Assembly (NCBI GenBank): GCA_900539625.1
Contig: UQCW01000038.1
Span: 1 to 26,310 of the forward strand
Reading direction: 5' to 3'
From: an uncultured Prevotella sp.
Lineage (GTDB): Bacteria; Bacteroidota; Bacteroidia; Bacteroidales; Bacteroidaceae
DNA length: 26,310 nucleotides
This document shows, piece after piece, positions 7,619 to 15,131 of the stretch (positions are counted from its first letter, which is position 1; every line of letters begins with the position of its first letter). A program made the translations under genes and the position numbers. Under the pieces are notes generated by a model that saw only the letters and a program-made list of their open reading frames with translations, had not been told where the DNA came from and did not search any database.

Positions 7619-9115
7619 ATGAGCGACAGACTTTTTATTTTCGATACGACACTTCGCGACGGAGAGCAGGTGCCGGGTTGCCAACTCAACACGGTTGAGA
7701 AAATACAAGTGGCCAAGCAATTGGAAGCCCTTGGCGTGGATGTTATTGAAGCGGGATTCCCCGTTTCTTCGCCGGGCGATTTCCATTCCGTCATCGAAAT
7801 CTCCAAGGCCGTCACGTGGCCAACCATCTGCGCCTTGACACGCGCCGTTGAAAAAGACATCGACTGCGCCGCCGAGGCCCTGCAATATGCCAAACACAAG
7901 CGCATACACACCGGTATCGGAACGTCGGACAGCCATATAAAATATAAGTTCAATTCCACCCGCGAGGAAATTATCGAGCGTGCCGTAGCCGCCGTCAAAT
8001 ATGCCAAGCGCTATGTGGAAGATGTGGAGTTTTATGCTGAGGATGCTGGACGCACCGACAACGAATATCTTGCCCGCGTCGTGGAAGCCGTCATCAAGGC
8101 CGGAGCCACGGTGGTCAACATCCCCGACACGACGGGCTATTGTTTGCCGCGTGAATATGGTGAGAAGATAAAATATCTGATGGAGCACGTTGACGGTGTT
8201 GACAAAGCCATCCTTTCCACCCATTGCCACAACGACCTCGGCATGGCCACCGCCTGCACCCTCGAAGGCGTTCTCAACGGTGGCCGCCAAGTGGAGGTGA
8301 CCATCAACGGCATCGGCGAACGTGCTGGCAATACCAGCGAGGAAGAGATTGCCATGATTCTCAAGTGCCATCACGACCTCAACATCCAAACGAATATCAA
8401 CACGCAGAAAATAGCCGCCACCAGCCGCATGGTCAGTTCGCTGATGAACATGCCCGTGCAGCCCAACAAGGCCATCGTGGGACGCAATGCCTTCGCCCAT
8501 TCGTCGGGCATCCATCAAGACGGTGTGTTGAAGAATGTGCAGACCTACGAAATCATCAATCCGAAGGATGTGGGTATCGACGACAATGCCATCATCCTCA
8601 CGGCCCGTTCTGGACACGCCGCGCTGAAACACCGCCTGGAGGCGCTCGGCATTGATGTGAGCGACGATAAGCTCGACCGCATCTACGAAGCCTTCCTCAA
8701 ACTGGCCGACCAGAAAAAGGAAATCACCGATGACGACGTCCTCGTCTTGGCCGGCGCGGAGCGCAGCAACCAACACAGCATCAAGCTCGACTATTTGCAG
8801 GTTACTTCTGGCCACGGCGTACGTCCCGTTGCCGCCTTGGTGCTCGACATTGCCGGTGAGAAGTTCCGTGCTGCCGCCGAAGGCAACGGTCCGGTCGATG
8901 CCGCCATCAACGCCCTCAAAGACATCATCAAGCGCACGATGGTGCTCAAGGAATTTACCATCCAGGCCATCAATAAAGGTTCCGACGACGTGGGCAAGGT
9001 ACACATGCAAGTGGAATACGATGGGCAGGTTTATTATGGTTTCGGTGCCGACACCGACATCGTTGCCGCCAGTGTGGAGGCCTATATTGACTGTATAAAC
9101 AAATTCAAGAAATGA
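7619..9115 (+). CDS. leuA: 2-isopropylmalate synthase
   Basis: The 498-residue enzyme condenses acetyl-CoA with 2-oxoisovalerate, the first committed step of leucine synthesis. The N-terminal HMGL-like TIM barrel has FDTTLRDGEQVPG (residues 8-20; the metal-binding Asp and catalytic Arg), STHCHNDLGMA with the metal-binding His pair, and NGIGERAGNTSEEE. The linker carries AFAHSSGIHQDGVLK, and residues from about 385 form the C-terminal LeuA allosteric domain that binds leucine. Length and motifs fit true LeuA rather than homocitrate or citramalate synthase, and leuC and leuD nearby support this. The stop overlaps the next start (ATGA), so the two are translationally coupled. Its leader holds a possible attenuator and a foldback element. 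Confidence 0.95.
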   Translation: MSDRLFIFDTTLRDGEQVPGCQLNTVEKIQVAKQLEALGVDVIEAGFPVSSPGDFHSVIEISKAVTWPTICALTRAVEKDIDCAAEALQYAKHKRIHTGIGTSDSHIKYKFNSTREEIIERAVAAVKYAKRYVEDVEFYAEDAGRTDNEYLARVVEAVIKAGATVVNIPDTTGYCLPREYGEKIKYLMEHVDGVDKAILSTHCHNDLGMATACTLEGVLNGGRQVEVTINGIGERAGNTSEEEIAMILKCHHDLNIQTNINTQKIAATSRMVSSLMNMPVQPNKAIVGRNAFAHSSGIHQDGVLKNVQTYEIINPKDVGIDDNAIILTARSGHAALKHRLEALGIDVSDDKLDRIYEAFLKLADQKKEITDDDVLVLAGAERSNQHSIKLDYLQVTSGHGVRPVAALVLDIAGEKFRAAAEGNGPVDAAINALKDIIKRTMVLKEFTIQAINKGSDDVGKVHMQVEYDGQVYYGFGADTDIVAASVEAYIDCINKFKK

Positions 9116-9399
9116 GAGATTTCCCCAAATGGCTTCTTGCCATGACCTTCACGAGCCTTGCTTCAGTGCTCACCAGCCCCTTCTATATGTTCGGCGGTCT
9201 CCATGTGTTTGGAGAGAGCCATTACGGTGTAATCAATTTCCTTTACTATATCCTGCAAAACCTTCTGTGGGTGCTCCCCGTATTGCTCTTCTTCGCCACC
9301 TTGGAATTCTATCGCATCGGCATGAGGCGCACCGGCATTTCCATTGCCTGCGTCTCGTTAGTCGTCGCCGCCTTGAGCTTCGTCCTTTTGGTGGTGTGA
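9112..9399 (+). CDS. Small three-helix membrane protein coupled to leuA
   Basis: This 95-residue protein overlaps the leuA stop by four bases (ATGA). It is strongly hydrophobic, with likely membrane segments at about residues 7-29, 39-64 and 73-95 and a basic loop (YRIGMRRTG) between the second and third. I do not recognise a family. The tight coupling suggests co-translation with LeuA; a role in leucine or precursor transport or in tethering is only a guess. It is followed directly by foldback element B, which starts 7 bases after its stop codon. Confidence 0.75.
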   Translation: MRDFPKWLLAMTFTSLASVLTSPFYMFGGLHVFGESHYGVINFLYYILQNLLWVLPVLLFFATLEFYRIGMRRTGISIACVSLVVAALSFVLLVV

Positions 9400-9405
9400 T
9401 GAGAT

Positions 9406-9596
9406 TAAGTAGGTGGTCAAAATTATTTTTATAATATATGCCAAGAGCATTATTTTTACATTTGAAACGTCCTCTCGGGCGCATCTACTTACCTTGTTTT
9501 CAGTCGCAATGCCCGCATTGCTCCTTCAACCAAGGTGGCGTATCTGCATCCCGATAGAATATTTCAAATGTAAAAATAATTCTGACCACCTACTTA
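9406..9596. repeat. 191-bp foldback (MITE-like) element B between the leuA unit and leuC
   Basis: The ends 9406-9430 and 9572-9596 are 25-bp inverted repeats with one mismatch (AAGTAGGTGGTCA / TGACCACCTACTT). A second perfect 19-bp pair, 9449-9467 with 9562-9580, shows that the left arm carries an extra ~20-bp segment with a duplicated ATTATTTTT. Inner pairing includes ACCTTG/CAAGGT (9491-9496, 9531-9536) and an apex CAATG-CCCG-CATTG at 9507-9520. No coding potential. The right half, from CCGATAGAAT on, recurs as a solo copy at 21810-21855. Confidence 0.8.
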
Positions 9597-9653
9597 GCAT
9601 TGCTCCGCGAAAGGGGGGCATGATATGATACGTCTTAAAGTAATACCTATCTT

Positions 9654-11030
9654 ATGAATACGCTTTTTGATAAAATATGGGACGCCCATGTGGTGCAACA
9701 CGTGCCCGACGGTCCCGACCAACTTTACATCGACCGTCTTTATGCCCACGAAGTGACCAGTCCGCAGGCCTTCGACGGGCTGCGTGCCCGTGGTCTGAAG
9801 TGTTTTCGGCCCGACCACATCTTCTGCATGCCCGACCACAACACGCCGACGCACGACCAAGATAAACCCATTGCCGACCCCGTGTCGCGTAAGCAGGTGG
9901 ACGCGCTCACGGCCAACGCTCGCGAGTTCGGACTTTCCTATTGGGGGATGATGCACCCCAACAACGGCATCATCCACGTGGTTGGTCCTGAGCAGGGGCT
10001 CTCCTTGCCGGGCATGACCATCGTTTGCGGCGACTCACACACCTCCACCCACGGTGCGATGGGCGCCATTGCCTTCGGTATCGGCACGTCGGAAGTCGAA
10101 ATGGTGATGGCCTCGCAGTGTATCCTGCAAGCCAAACCACGTTCCATGCGCATAACAGTCGACGGCCGCCTCGGCAATGGAGTGACCGCCAAAGACCTCG
10201 CCCTCTACATCATGAGCAAAATCACCACCAGCGGTGCCACTGGCTATTTTGTTGAATATGCCGGCGAAGCCGTGCGCTCGCTCTCTATGGAGGGACGTCT
10301 CACGCTGTGCAACCTCTCCATCGAAATGGGAGCGCGTGGCGGATTTGTTGCGCCCGACGAGACCACCTTTGAATATGTCAAAGGCCGTCCCTATGCGCCG
10401 AAGGGAGCCGCGTGGGAGCAGGCCGTGGCCCGTTGGAAAACCCTGCGCAGCGACGACGATGCGGTTTTCGACAAAGAAGTAACCTTCAACGCCGCCGACA
10501 TCCAGCCGATGATCACCTACGGCACCAACCCCGGATTGGGCATCGGTATTTCTGAAAACATTCCCGCCCCAGCCTCCGCCTCCGATGAGAAAGCCCTTCG
10601 TTATATGCAGTTTTCTGCGGGCGAACCCATGACGGGCAAGAAAGTCGACTACGTTTTCCTCGGTGCCTGCACCAACGGCCGCATTGAAGATTTCCGCGCC
10701 TTTGCCAGCATTGCCAAGGGGCGCCACAAGTCGCCCGAGGTGACGGCCTGGCTTGTGCCGGGCTCGTGGCCCGTTTACGAGCAGATAAAGGCCGAAGGCA
10801 TCGACACCATCCTTGCCGCTGCCGGCTTTGAGATACGCCAGCCTGGCTGTTCCGCCTGTCTGGCCATGAACGACGACAAGGTGCCTGCTGGCAAACTCTG
10901 TGTCTCCACGTCAAACCGCAATTTCGAAGGCCGTCAAGGTCCTGGCGCACGCACCTGTCTCGCATCGCCGCTCATGGCTGCCGCCGCTGCCGTGACTGGC
11001 GTCATTACCGATCCACGCACACTTCTTTAA
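9654..11030 (+). CDS. leuC: 3-isopropylmalate dehydratase large subunit
   Basis: The 458-residue protein is the large, [4Fe-4S]-carrying subunit of isopropylmalate isomerase, an aconitase-family enzyme that converts 2- to 3-isopropylmalate via dehydration and rehydration. The cluster ligands are visible: Cys339 in FLGACTNGRIED and Cys399 and Cys402 in PGCSACLAMN. VCGDSHTSTHGAMGAIAFG is the conserved active-site segment. Length matches bacterial LeuC. It needs LeuD, which here lies 5.1 kb downstream instead of adjacent, because an unrelated island intervenes. No good -7 element is visible between element B and the start, so it may be read through from leuA. Confidence 0.97.
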   Translation: MNTLFDKIWDAHVVQHVPDGPDQLYIDRLYAHEVTSPQAFDGLRARGLKCFRPDHIFCMPDHNTPTHDQDKPIADPVSRKQVDALTANAREFGLSYWGMMHPNNGIIHVVGPEQGLSLPGMTIVCGDSHTSTHGAMGAIAFGIGTSEVEMVMASQCILQAKPRSMRITVDGRLGNGVTAKDLALYIMSKITTSGATGYFVEYAGEAVRSLSMEGRLTLCNLSIEMGARGGFVAPDETTFEYVKGRPYAPKGAAWEQAVARWKTLRSDDDAVFDKEVTFNAADIQPMITYGTNPGLGIGISENIPAPASASDEKALRYMQFSAGEPMTGKKVDYVFLGACTNGRIEDFRAFASIAKGRHKSPEVTAWLVPGSWPVYEQIKAEGIDTILAAAGFEIRQPGCSACLAMNDDKVPAGKLCVSTSNRNFEGRQGPGARTCLASPLMAAAAAVTGVITDPRTLL

Positions 11031-11034
11031 TAGG

Positions 11035-11046
11035 GTATTATGAAAC
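11035..11046 (+). repeat. Left copy of a 12-bp direct repeat flanking the island
   Basis: GTATTATGAAAC occurs 5 bases after the leuC stop and again at 16153-16164, where its ATG is the leuD start codon. It may be a target-site or recombination scar bracketing the inserted DNA. A 12-bp match that includes ATGAAA could also be partly coincidental. Confidence 0.45.
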
Positions 11047-11280
11047 TCATTGCCGAAGGCAACGGACATCAAAAACCATCTTTACATATGGCGAGGACCT
11101 TCACGAGTTTGTTGATGACTGCAGTCATTACGAGTTGACCGTCATCAAAGGCCAATAACATTCACCGTTGACGAACTTGGTTCCATCGGAACGCTATGGA
11201 AGGCCATTGCCGCCCCGACTTCAAACTGGAGAAAGACGTATCTGATAAATTGCCAACTTTCTGTAGGAGAAATCATGATA
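11040..11280 (+). pseudogene. Decayed coding remnant after leuC
   Basis: Plausible protein text is spread over three frames: MKLIAEGNG from the ATG at 11040, then TYGEDLHEFVDDCSHYEL ending at a stop at 11156-11158 in a shifted frame, then TVDELGSIGTLWKAIAAP in yet another frame, and DFKLEKDVSDKLP. This is what a small gene with several frameshifts would look like, but I do not recognise the family, and the reading is by eye. The rest of this 300-bp gap holds the promoter of the WYL gene. Confidence 0.3.
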
Positions 11281-11283
11281 ATC

Positions 11284-11317
11284 CGAACATAGGGTTCGTT
11301 ATATATATGTAGATTTG
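11284..11317 (+). promoter_or_regulatory. Palindromic operator plus -7 element of the WYL gene
   Basis: The palindrome CGAACATAGGGTTCG (11284-11298; arms CGAAC/GTTCG) is followed after exactly 11 bases by TAGATTTG (11310-11317) and CATC. The palindrome covers the position where a -33 element would be. The same arrangement occurs at 12403-12436 and 13356-13389. Confidence 0.75.
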
Positions 11318-11334
11318 CATCAAAACTAAAAGTT

Positions 11335-12411
11335 ATGCCGGCAAACAAGAATGCAATGACCCGATATAAGATACTCGACGAGCTTTTGAGCAGTCGGTAT
11401 CATAACTATTCGCTTGATGATCTTACAGAAGAGGTTAGTAAGCGATTGGCTGAAATGTATCCTGATACAGATGGTGTTGGTCGTAGAACCATTGAGAAAG
11501 ATATCAATTATTTGGAATATGAAGGCCCGTTTTTGGTTGACATTGAAAGGTATTCGGTAGCCAGTTACAATCCAGAAAAGCATAAGACATACTCTAAGAG
11601 ATGCTTGCGATACGCCAATCCGTCTTTCTCTATATTTAAAAAGGAGATGACCGATGATGAAGAGTATCTCCTTAAAGAAGCTCTGTCTATTCTTGGACAG
11701 TTTGATGGACTTCCAAATCTGGATAGTCTCGAAGGATTAAGATTGGGGCTAGGTATACGAAATAACGATAGACGCATCATATCGCTTTCCAAGAACCCTT
11801 TGGAAAACTCCAATCTGTTGGGAGAACTGTTTACCGCTATATCTCAAAGACAGGTAATAGAATTGCATTACCACGTTTTTGCAAGACCTAAAGAAGATTT
11901 GCAAATCAATCTGCATCCCTATTTGCTGAAGGAATACAATCGTCGCTGGTATCTTTTTGGAGCCACAGAGAACGATGGCAAGCTGCTTAACTTCAGCCTT
12001 GACAGGGTAGATAGATGTATTCCTCTTGCGTCACACAAATACAAAGAATATGATGGAGATATCAATGAACGATTTGATGACATTATCGGTGTGACTTTGT
12101 TGGATGACAGTCCTGTGTATCAAATAGTCTTTTGGGTCAACGATAAATCTAAGGACTATGTACTGACTAAACCGCTTCACGACTCACAACGCAGATTACC
12201 AGATACAATGGTCGCAGCTTTTCATGATAAATATCCCAATCTTGAAGGTGGAATATTTCTTCGGATAGACTGTAAACGCAACTATGAGTTGATTCGGGAA
12301 CTTACAAGTTTTGGGAAAAACCTACTTGTGCTTGAGCCAAGGGTAATACAGGATGAGGTTTTTGGACAAATTTCATTACTGAATGACGAGTATAATAAAT
12401 TGCGAATGTAG
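11335..12411 (+). CDS. WYL-domain transcriptional regulator of the retron island
   Basis: The 358-residue protein has an N-terminal winged helix-turn-helix (about residues 8-65; TRYKILDELLS, then DGVGRRTIEKDINYLE as recognition helix) and a WYL domain from about residue 165, with VIELHYHVF (174-182), LHPYLLKEYNRRWYLFGA and the closing RFDDIIGVTL, followed by a C-terminal WCX-like region. WYL regulators bind nucleic-acid or nucleotide ligands, and relatives such as BrxR/CapW repress phage-defence operons by binding inverted repeats over promoters. Its own promoter carries the palindrome CGAA-N7-TTCG shared with the next two units, so it probably autoregulates. Coding sequence is clearly more AT-rich than leuC. 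Start chosen 18 bases after the -7 element, giving a very short leader. Confidence 0.9.
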   Translation: MPANKNAMTRYKILDELLSSRYHNYSLDDLTEEVSKRLAEMYPDTDGVGRRTIEKDINYLEYEGPFLVDIERYSVASYNPEKHKTYSKRCLRYANPSFSIFKKEMTDDEEYLLKEALSILGQFDGLPNLDSLEGLRLGLGIRNNDRRIISLSKNPLENSNLLGELFTAISQRQVIELHYHVFARPKEDLQINLHPYLLKEYNRRWYLFGATENDGKLLNFSLDRVDRCIPLASHKYKEYDGDINERFDDIIGVTLLDDSPVYQIVFWVNDKSKDYVLTKPLHDSQRRLPDTMVAAFHDKYPNLEGGIFLRIDCKRNYELIRELTSFGKNLLVLEPRVIQDEVFGQISLLNDEYNKLRM

Positions 12412-12436
12412 AGTTCGTAAATTGGCTATACCTTTG
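12403..12436 (+). promoter_or_regulatory. Palindromic operator plus -7 element of the WG-repeat gene
   Basis: CGAATGTAGAGTTCG (12403-12417) is followed after 11 bases by TACCTTTG (12429-12436) and CATC. The 15-mer is identical to the one at 13356-13370. It overlaps the last codons and stop (12409-12411) of the WYL gene. Confidence 0.8.
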
Positions 12437-12462
12437 CATCGTTGAAATAAAACAAGTGGACT

Positions 12463-13332
12463 ATGGACAAGATAGAGAAATTGAGTATAAACCAATATAC
12501 GAAAGTGCTAGTCTCTGCTGAAGGATACGACTTCTCGGCAGACAAAAGATTGCTCATCCCCTTTACGAGTTGGGATAAGATAGGGTTCGTGAACAGAAAT
12601 GGCGAGATTGTTGTCAAGCCAAAGTATACGATGTATTATGGAGAATGCTATAGCGAAGAGGACTTCATACGTGTAACTGTAACAGAATCCTATGGGTTCC
12701 CCAGATGTGGTGGAAAAGTCTCTACCTATCAACGCACATTTTTTGGACTGATTAATTACAAAGGTGAGATGTTATTGGATACAGTATATCAGTCAATAGA
12801 GCCTGCTATAGGAAATAAGGCACTGTTTACTGTGCGCAAGGACTACAAATACGGGGTCATCAATGCGTTTGGCGAAGTAATTGTCCCCTTCAGTACATAT
12901 GATTGGATAGGTGGTTTTGACAGAGGACTGGCCCGAGTAAAAATAGGAAGAGCATCCAGCAACCTTGCTAATAATGACAATAAATGGGGCTTGATAGATG
13001 AGCAAGGAAGTGTGGTTTTGCCTGTGGAGTACAAAGCTGTTTGGAAATTCTATGGCAAACCAAATTATTCTAACATTATAGTTACTAACGAGGATGGTAA
13101 GAATATAGTCTTGAAAGATTTCCTCTTGACAAAGGGGAAAACGGAAGAAAACAATGAAAATAATAGCCGCAGCCAATGCGATGATGACGCTTATGGTCAT
13201 GGCGACGAATACCGATGCGAACATTATGAAGAGTTCGCAGGAACCTATGCTCAGGAGGTGGCAGGATATAGCGATGAGGATATCTATGATGCTTTTGATG
13301 GCGATCCTGACGCGTACTGGAACATCGACTAA
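12463..13332 (+). CDS. WG-repeat protein in the retron island
   Basis: The 289-residue protein has four WG-type repeats: GFVNRNGEIVVKPKY (residue 41 on), GLINYKGEMLLDTVY (95 on), YGVINAFGEVIVPFSTY (130 on) and WGLIDEQGSVVLPVEY (175 on). WG repeats form beta-rich solenoid or propeller-like folds that mediate interactions; no catalytic motif is visible. After a low-complexity Asn/Asp/His-rich linker (about 225-255) it ends in a highly acidic tail, DEDIYDAFDGDPDAYWNID, which looks conserved rather than random. No signal peptide, so cytoplasmic. It has its own promoter with the operator shared by the WYL gene and the retron RNA, so it is probably expressed together with the retron. Its role is unknown; it could be a target sensor, an inhibitor or an unrelated cargo gene. 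Confidence 0.85.
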   Translation: MDKIEKLSINQYTKVLVSAEGYDFSADKRLLIPFTSWDKIGFVNRNGEIVVKPKYTMYYGECYSEEDFIRVTVTESYGFPRCGGKVSTYQRTFFGLINYKGEMLLDTVYQSIEPAIGNKALFTVRKDYKYGVINAFGEVIVPFSTYDWIGGFDRGLARVKIGRASSNLANNDNKWGLIDEQGSVVLPVEYKAVWKFYGKPNYSNIIVTNEDGKNIVLKDFLLTKGKTEENNENNSRSQCDDDAYGHGDEYRCEHYEEFAGTYAQEVAGYSDEDIYDAFDGDPDAYWNID

Positions 13333-13355
13333 AATATAAACTAAGTGCAGAGTCA

Positions 13356-13389
13356 CGAATGTAGAGTTCGCGTGATCGTTGTGACTTTG
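13356..13389 (+). promoter_or_regulatory. Palindromic operator plus -7 element of the retron RNA
   Basis: CGAATGTAGAGTTCG (13356-13370) is followed after 11 bases by TGACTTTG (13382-13389) and CACC. The -7 element deviates at its second base (TG for TA). Transcription would start near 13395, just before the a1 arm of the retron RNA. Confidence 0.75.
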
Positions 13390-13394
13390 CACCT

Positions 13395-13670
13395 GATAAC
13401 AATAAAGAGTTCTTTGGCAATCGGATAAGCGGATATAAATTTGATTCCGTCATGCGTGGTGAAAGCCCTGGCTCTTCGGAGGCAGATTCGTATGATGTCT
13501 CTTTGACTCGTAAGAGGCTTTGAGATAACAATGTTATATCGTCAACGTAGACTGTAGACATACGCAGTATGTCCTTTCTATCGTATAATGTTGTATATAT
13601 TAATGTTTATATGTAGTTTTATATAAAGAAATGATGCTCCGCTCATTCCGATTGTTAGGCTCTTTTTAAT
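13395..13670 (+). ncRNA. Retron msr-msd RNA
   Basis: The 347-bp gap before the RT folds as a retron RNA. The a1 arm (AAAGAG 13404-13409 and CAATCGGA 13418-13425) is complementary to a2 (TCCGATTG 13647-13654 and CTCTTT 13660-13665). AGC follows a1 at 13428-13430, so G13429 is the likely branch guanosine. The msr holds three stem-loops: 13430-13449; CATGCG/CGTATG (13451-13456, 13489-13494) enclosing CTGgCTC-TTCG-GAGgCAG (13468-13485); and CTCTT/AAGAG (13499-13516). The msd has a long hairpin: 13528-13538 with 13584-13594 (11 bp), TAGA/TCTA, and GACATAC-GCA-GTATGTC (13557-13573) at the tip. The RT starts 15 bases after a2. The exact ends are estimates. Confidence 0.85.
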
Positions 13671-13679
13671 AAGGATATA

Positions 13680-15131
13680 ATGGTCAAGAACACGATAGCC
13701 ATGCAGGCTCGACAAATTACTTCCAAGGAAGACTTGCTTAACCTTCTCAACCGCATGAAGATGGATGAGATGGCAGAATCTGGTATGGCTGATAGTTTTT
13801 GTCCGTTTACGATGAAGCATATCAACTACTACTGCAATCCCAACAATGTGTTTCATCGGTACAAGCAATTCTGCATCAAGAAAAAGTCTGGAGGAACGAG
13901 GCAGATTACAGCTCCGAGAAATAAGAGCTTTAGGTTGATGCTTCAATATGTAAATAAGATATTCAAGTCTCTTTATGAACCTTCTGACTATGCGATGGGC
14001 TTCACAGAAGGACGGTCGGTAGTCACGAATGCCAATATTCATAAGGGACAGAATTACGTGTTCAATATTGATTTGAAAGACTTCTTTCCAAGCATTGAAC
14101 AAGCCAGAGTGTGGAAACGTCTCCAGTTGGAGCCTTTGAACTTACAGAAACAAGCTGCTAATCTGTTGGCAGGTATGTGTTTTATGAAAGTAGCGTCTGA
14201 AGATGGTGCTGTAAAGTTCGTGTTGCCACAAGGAGCGCCTACGTCTCCCATACTAACAAATATGATATGTGATAAGTTAGATCGCCGATTGGGCGGACTA
14301 GCCAAGCGTTTTGGTTTGCACTACTCTCGCTATGCCGATGACATTACTTTCAGTTCTATGCATAACGTCTATAAGATGGATGGCGCATTCAGAAAAGAAT
14401 TGGAACGCATTATCAACGACCAGGGGTTCAAGATGAATCCTGAAAAGACACGCCTTCAAAAGCTTGGAGCTCGTCAGAAAGTGACAGGACTCATAGTCAG
14501 CGACAAACTGAATGTTACTCAAAAGTATGTCCGTGATATCCGTAACATATTGTATATATGGAGTCGTTACGGTTATGACACAGCTTTCAACAAGTTCTTC
14601 CCTAAATACAAGGCAGAAAAAGGTCATGTAAAGAAAGGGAATCCAGATATGGCAAATGTTCTGGATGGAAAACTTATGTACTTGAAGATGGTCAAAGGTG
14701 AGGATGACGGCGTATATCTTCGACTGAAAACCAAGTTTGATATTTTGGCTCGGCGACTTAATGACACCAGCAATGCTTCTGCTCGTGGTGTTACTTACGT
14801 AGAAACAACGGCTCTGTTAGATTTTGAGAAGAAGAACGGCACAAGCATTGAAATTACTATGTCGAAGCGGCCTGAGAATGCAATAGAATCGTTCACGCCA
14901 CACAGATATGCCGTATTCACCTTGGGCGGAAAAAATCAGATGGCTTCTGTTAATAAGACCTTGAAGCCTGAGGAAGAAAAAAGAAAAGAAATCTTGTCTA
15001 TATCTCACTGCCGAGATGCTAAAGGTAAACAGTTCTGGCTAATTCATCGCACCGACAAGGTTATGGTTCGACCAGATGAACTTGTCAATATAGACGAATT
15101 GAATAAAGAATTGGATGATTTATTAAGCTAA
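13680..15131 (+). CDS. Retron reverse transcriptase with C-terminal extension
   Basis: The 483-residue protein is a retron-type RT that makes msDNA from the adjacent RNA, priming from the 2'-OH of the branch G. Diagnostic motifs are present: NANIH (NAxxH, residues 117-121), DLKDFFPSI with catalytic Asp131, PQGAPTSP (183-190), YADD (218-221, Asp220 and Asp221) and VTG (268-270), the retron-specific motif in the thumb/X region. Typical retron RTs end near 310-330 residues; here about 130-150 further residues follow the GKLMYLKMVKG segment, an extension I cannot assign. No maturase or endonuclease domain, so not a group II intron. AAGGAT precedes the ATG. The stop overlaps the next start by one base (TAATG). 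Confidence 0.93.
   Translation: MVKNTIAMQARQITSKEDLLNLLNRMKMDEMAESGMADSFCPFTMKHINYYCNPNNVFHRYKQFCIKKKSGGTRQITAPRNKSFRLMLQYVNKIFKSLYEPSDYAMGFTEGRSVVTNANIHKGQNYVFNIDLKDFFPSIEQARVWKRLQLEPLNLQKQAANLLAGMCFMKVASEDGAVKFVLPQGAPTSPILTNMICDKLDRRLGGLAKRFGLHYSRYADDITFSSMHNVYKMDGAFRKELERIINDQGFKMNPEKTRLQKLGARQKVTGLIVSDKLNVTQKYVRDIRNILYIWSRYGYDTAFNKFFPKYKAEKGHVKKGNPDMANVLDGKLMYLKMVKGEDDGVYLRLKTKFDILARRLNDTSNASARGVTYVETTALLDFEKKNGTSIEITMSKRPENAIESFTPHRYAVFTLGGKNQMASVNKTLKPEEEKRKEILSISHCRDAKGKQFWLIHRTDKVMVRPDELVNIDELNKELDDLLS

Noticed and set aside
7577..9010. 477-codon reverse-strand ORF over leuA
   Set aside because: Antisense shadow of a canonical leuA.
13680..15131. Group II intron or diversity-generating retroelement RT
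   Set aside because: No maturase or endonuclease domain, no intron boundaries, and no template/variable repeat pair; NAxxH and VTG motifs and the msr-msd RNA show a retron.
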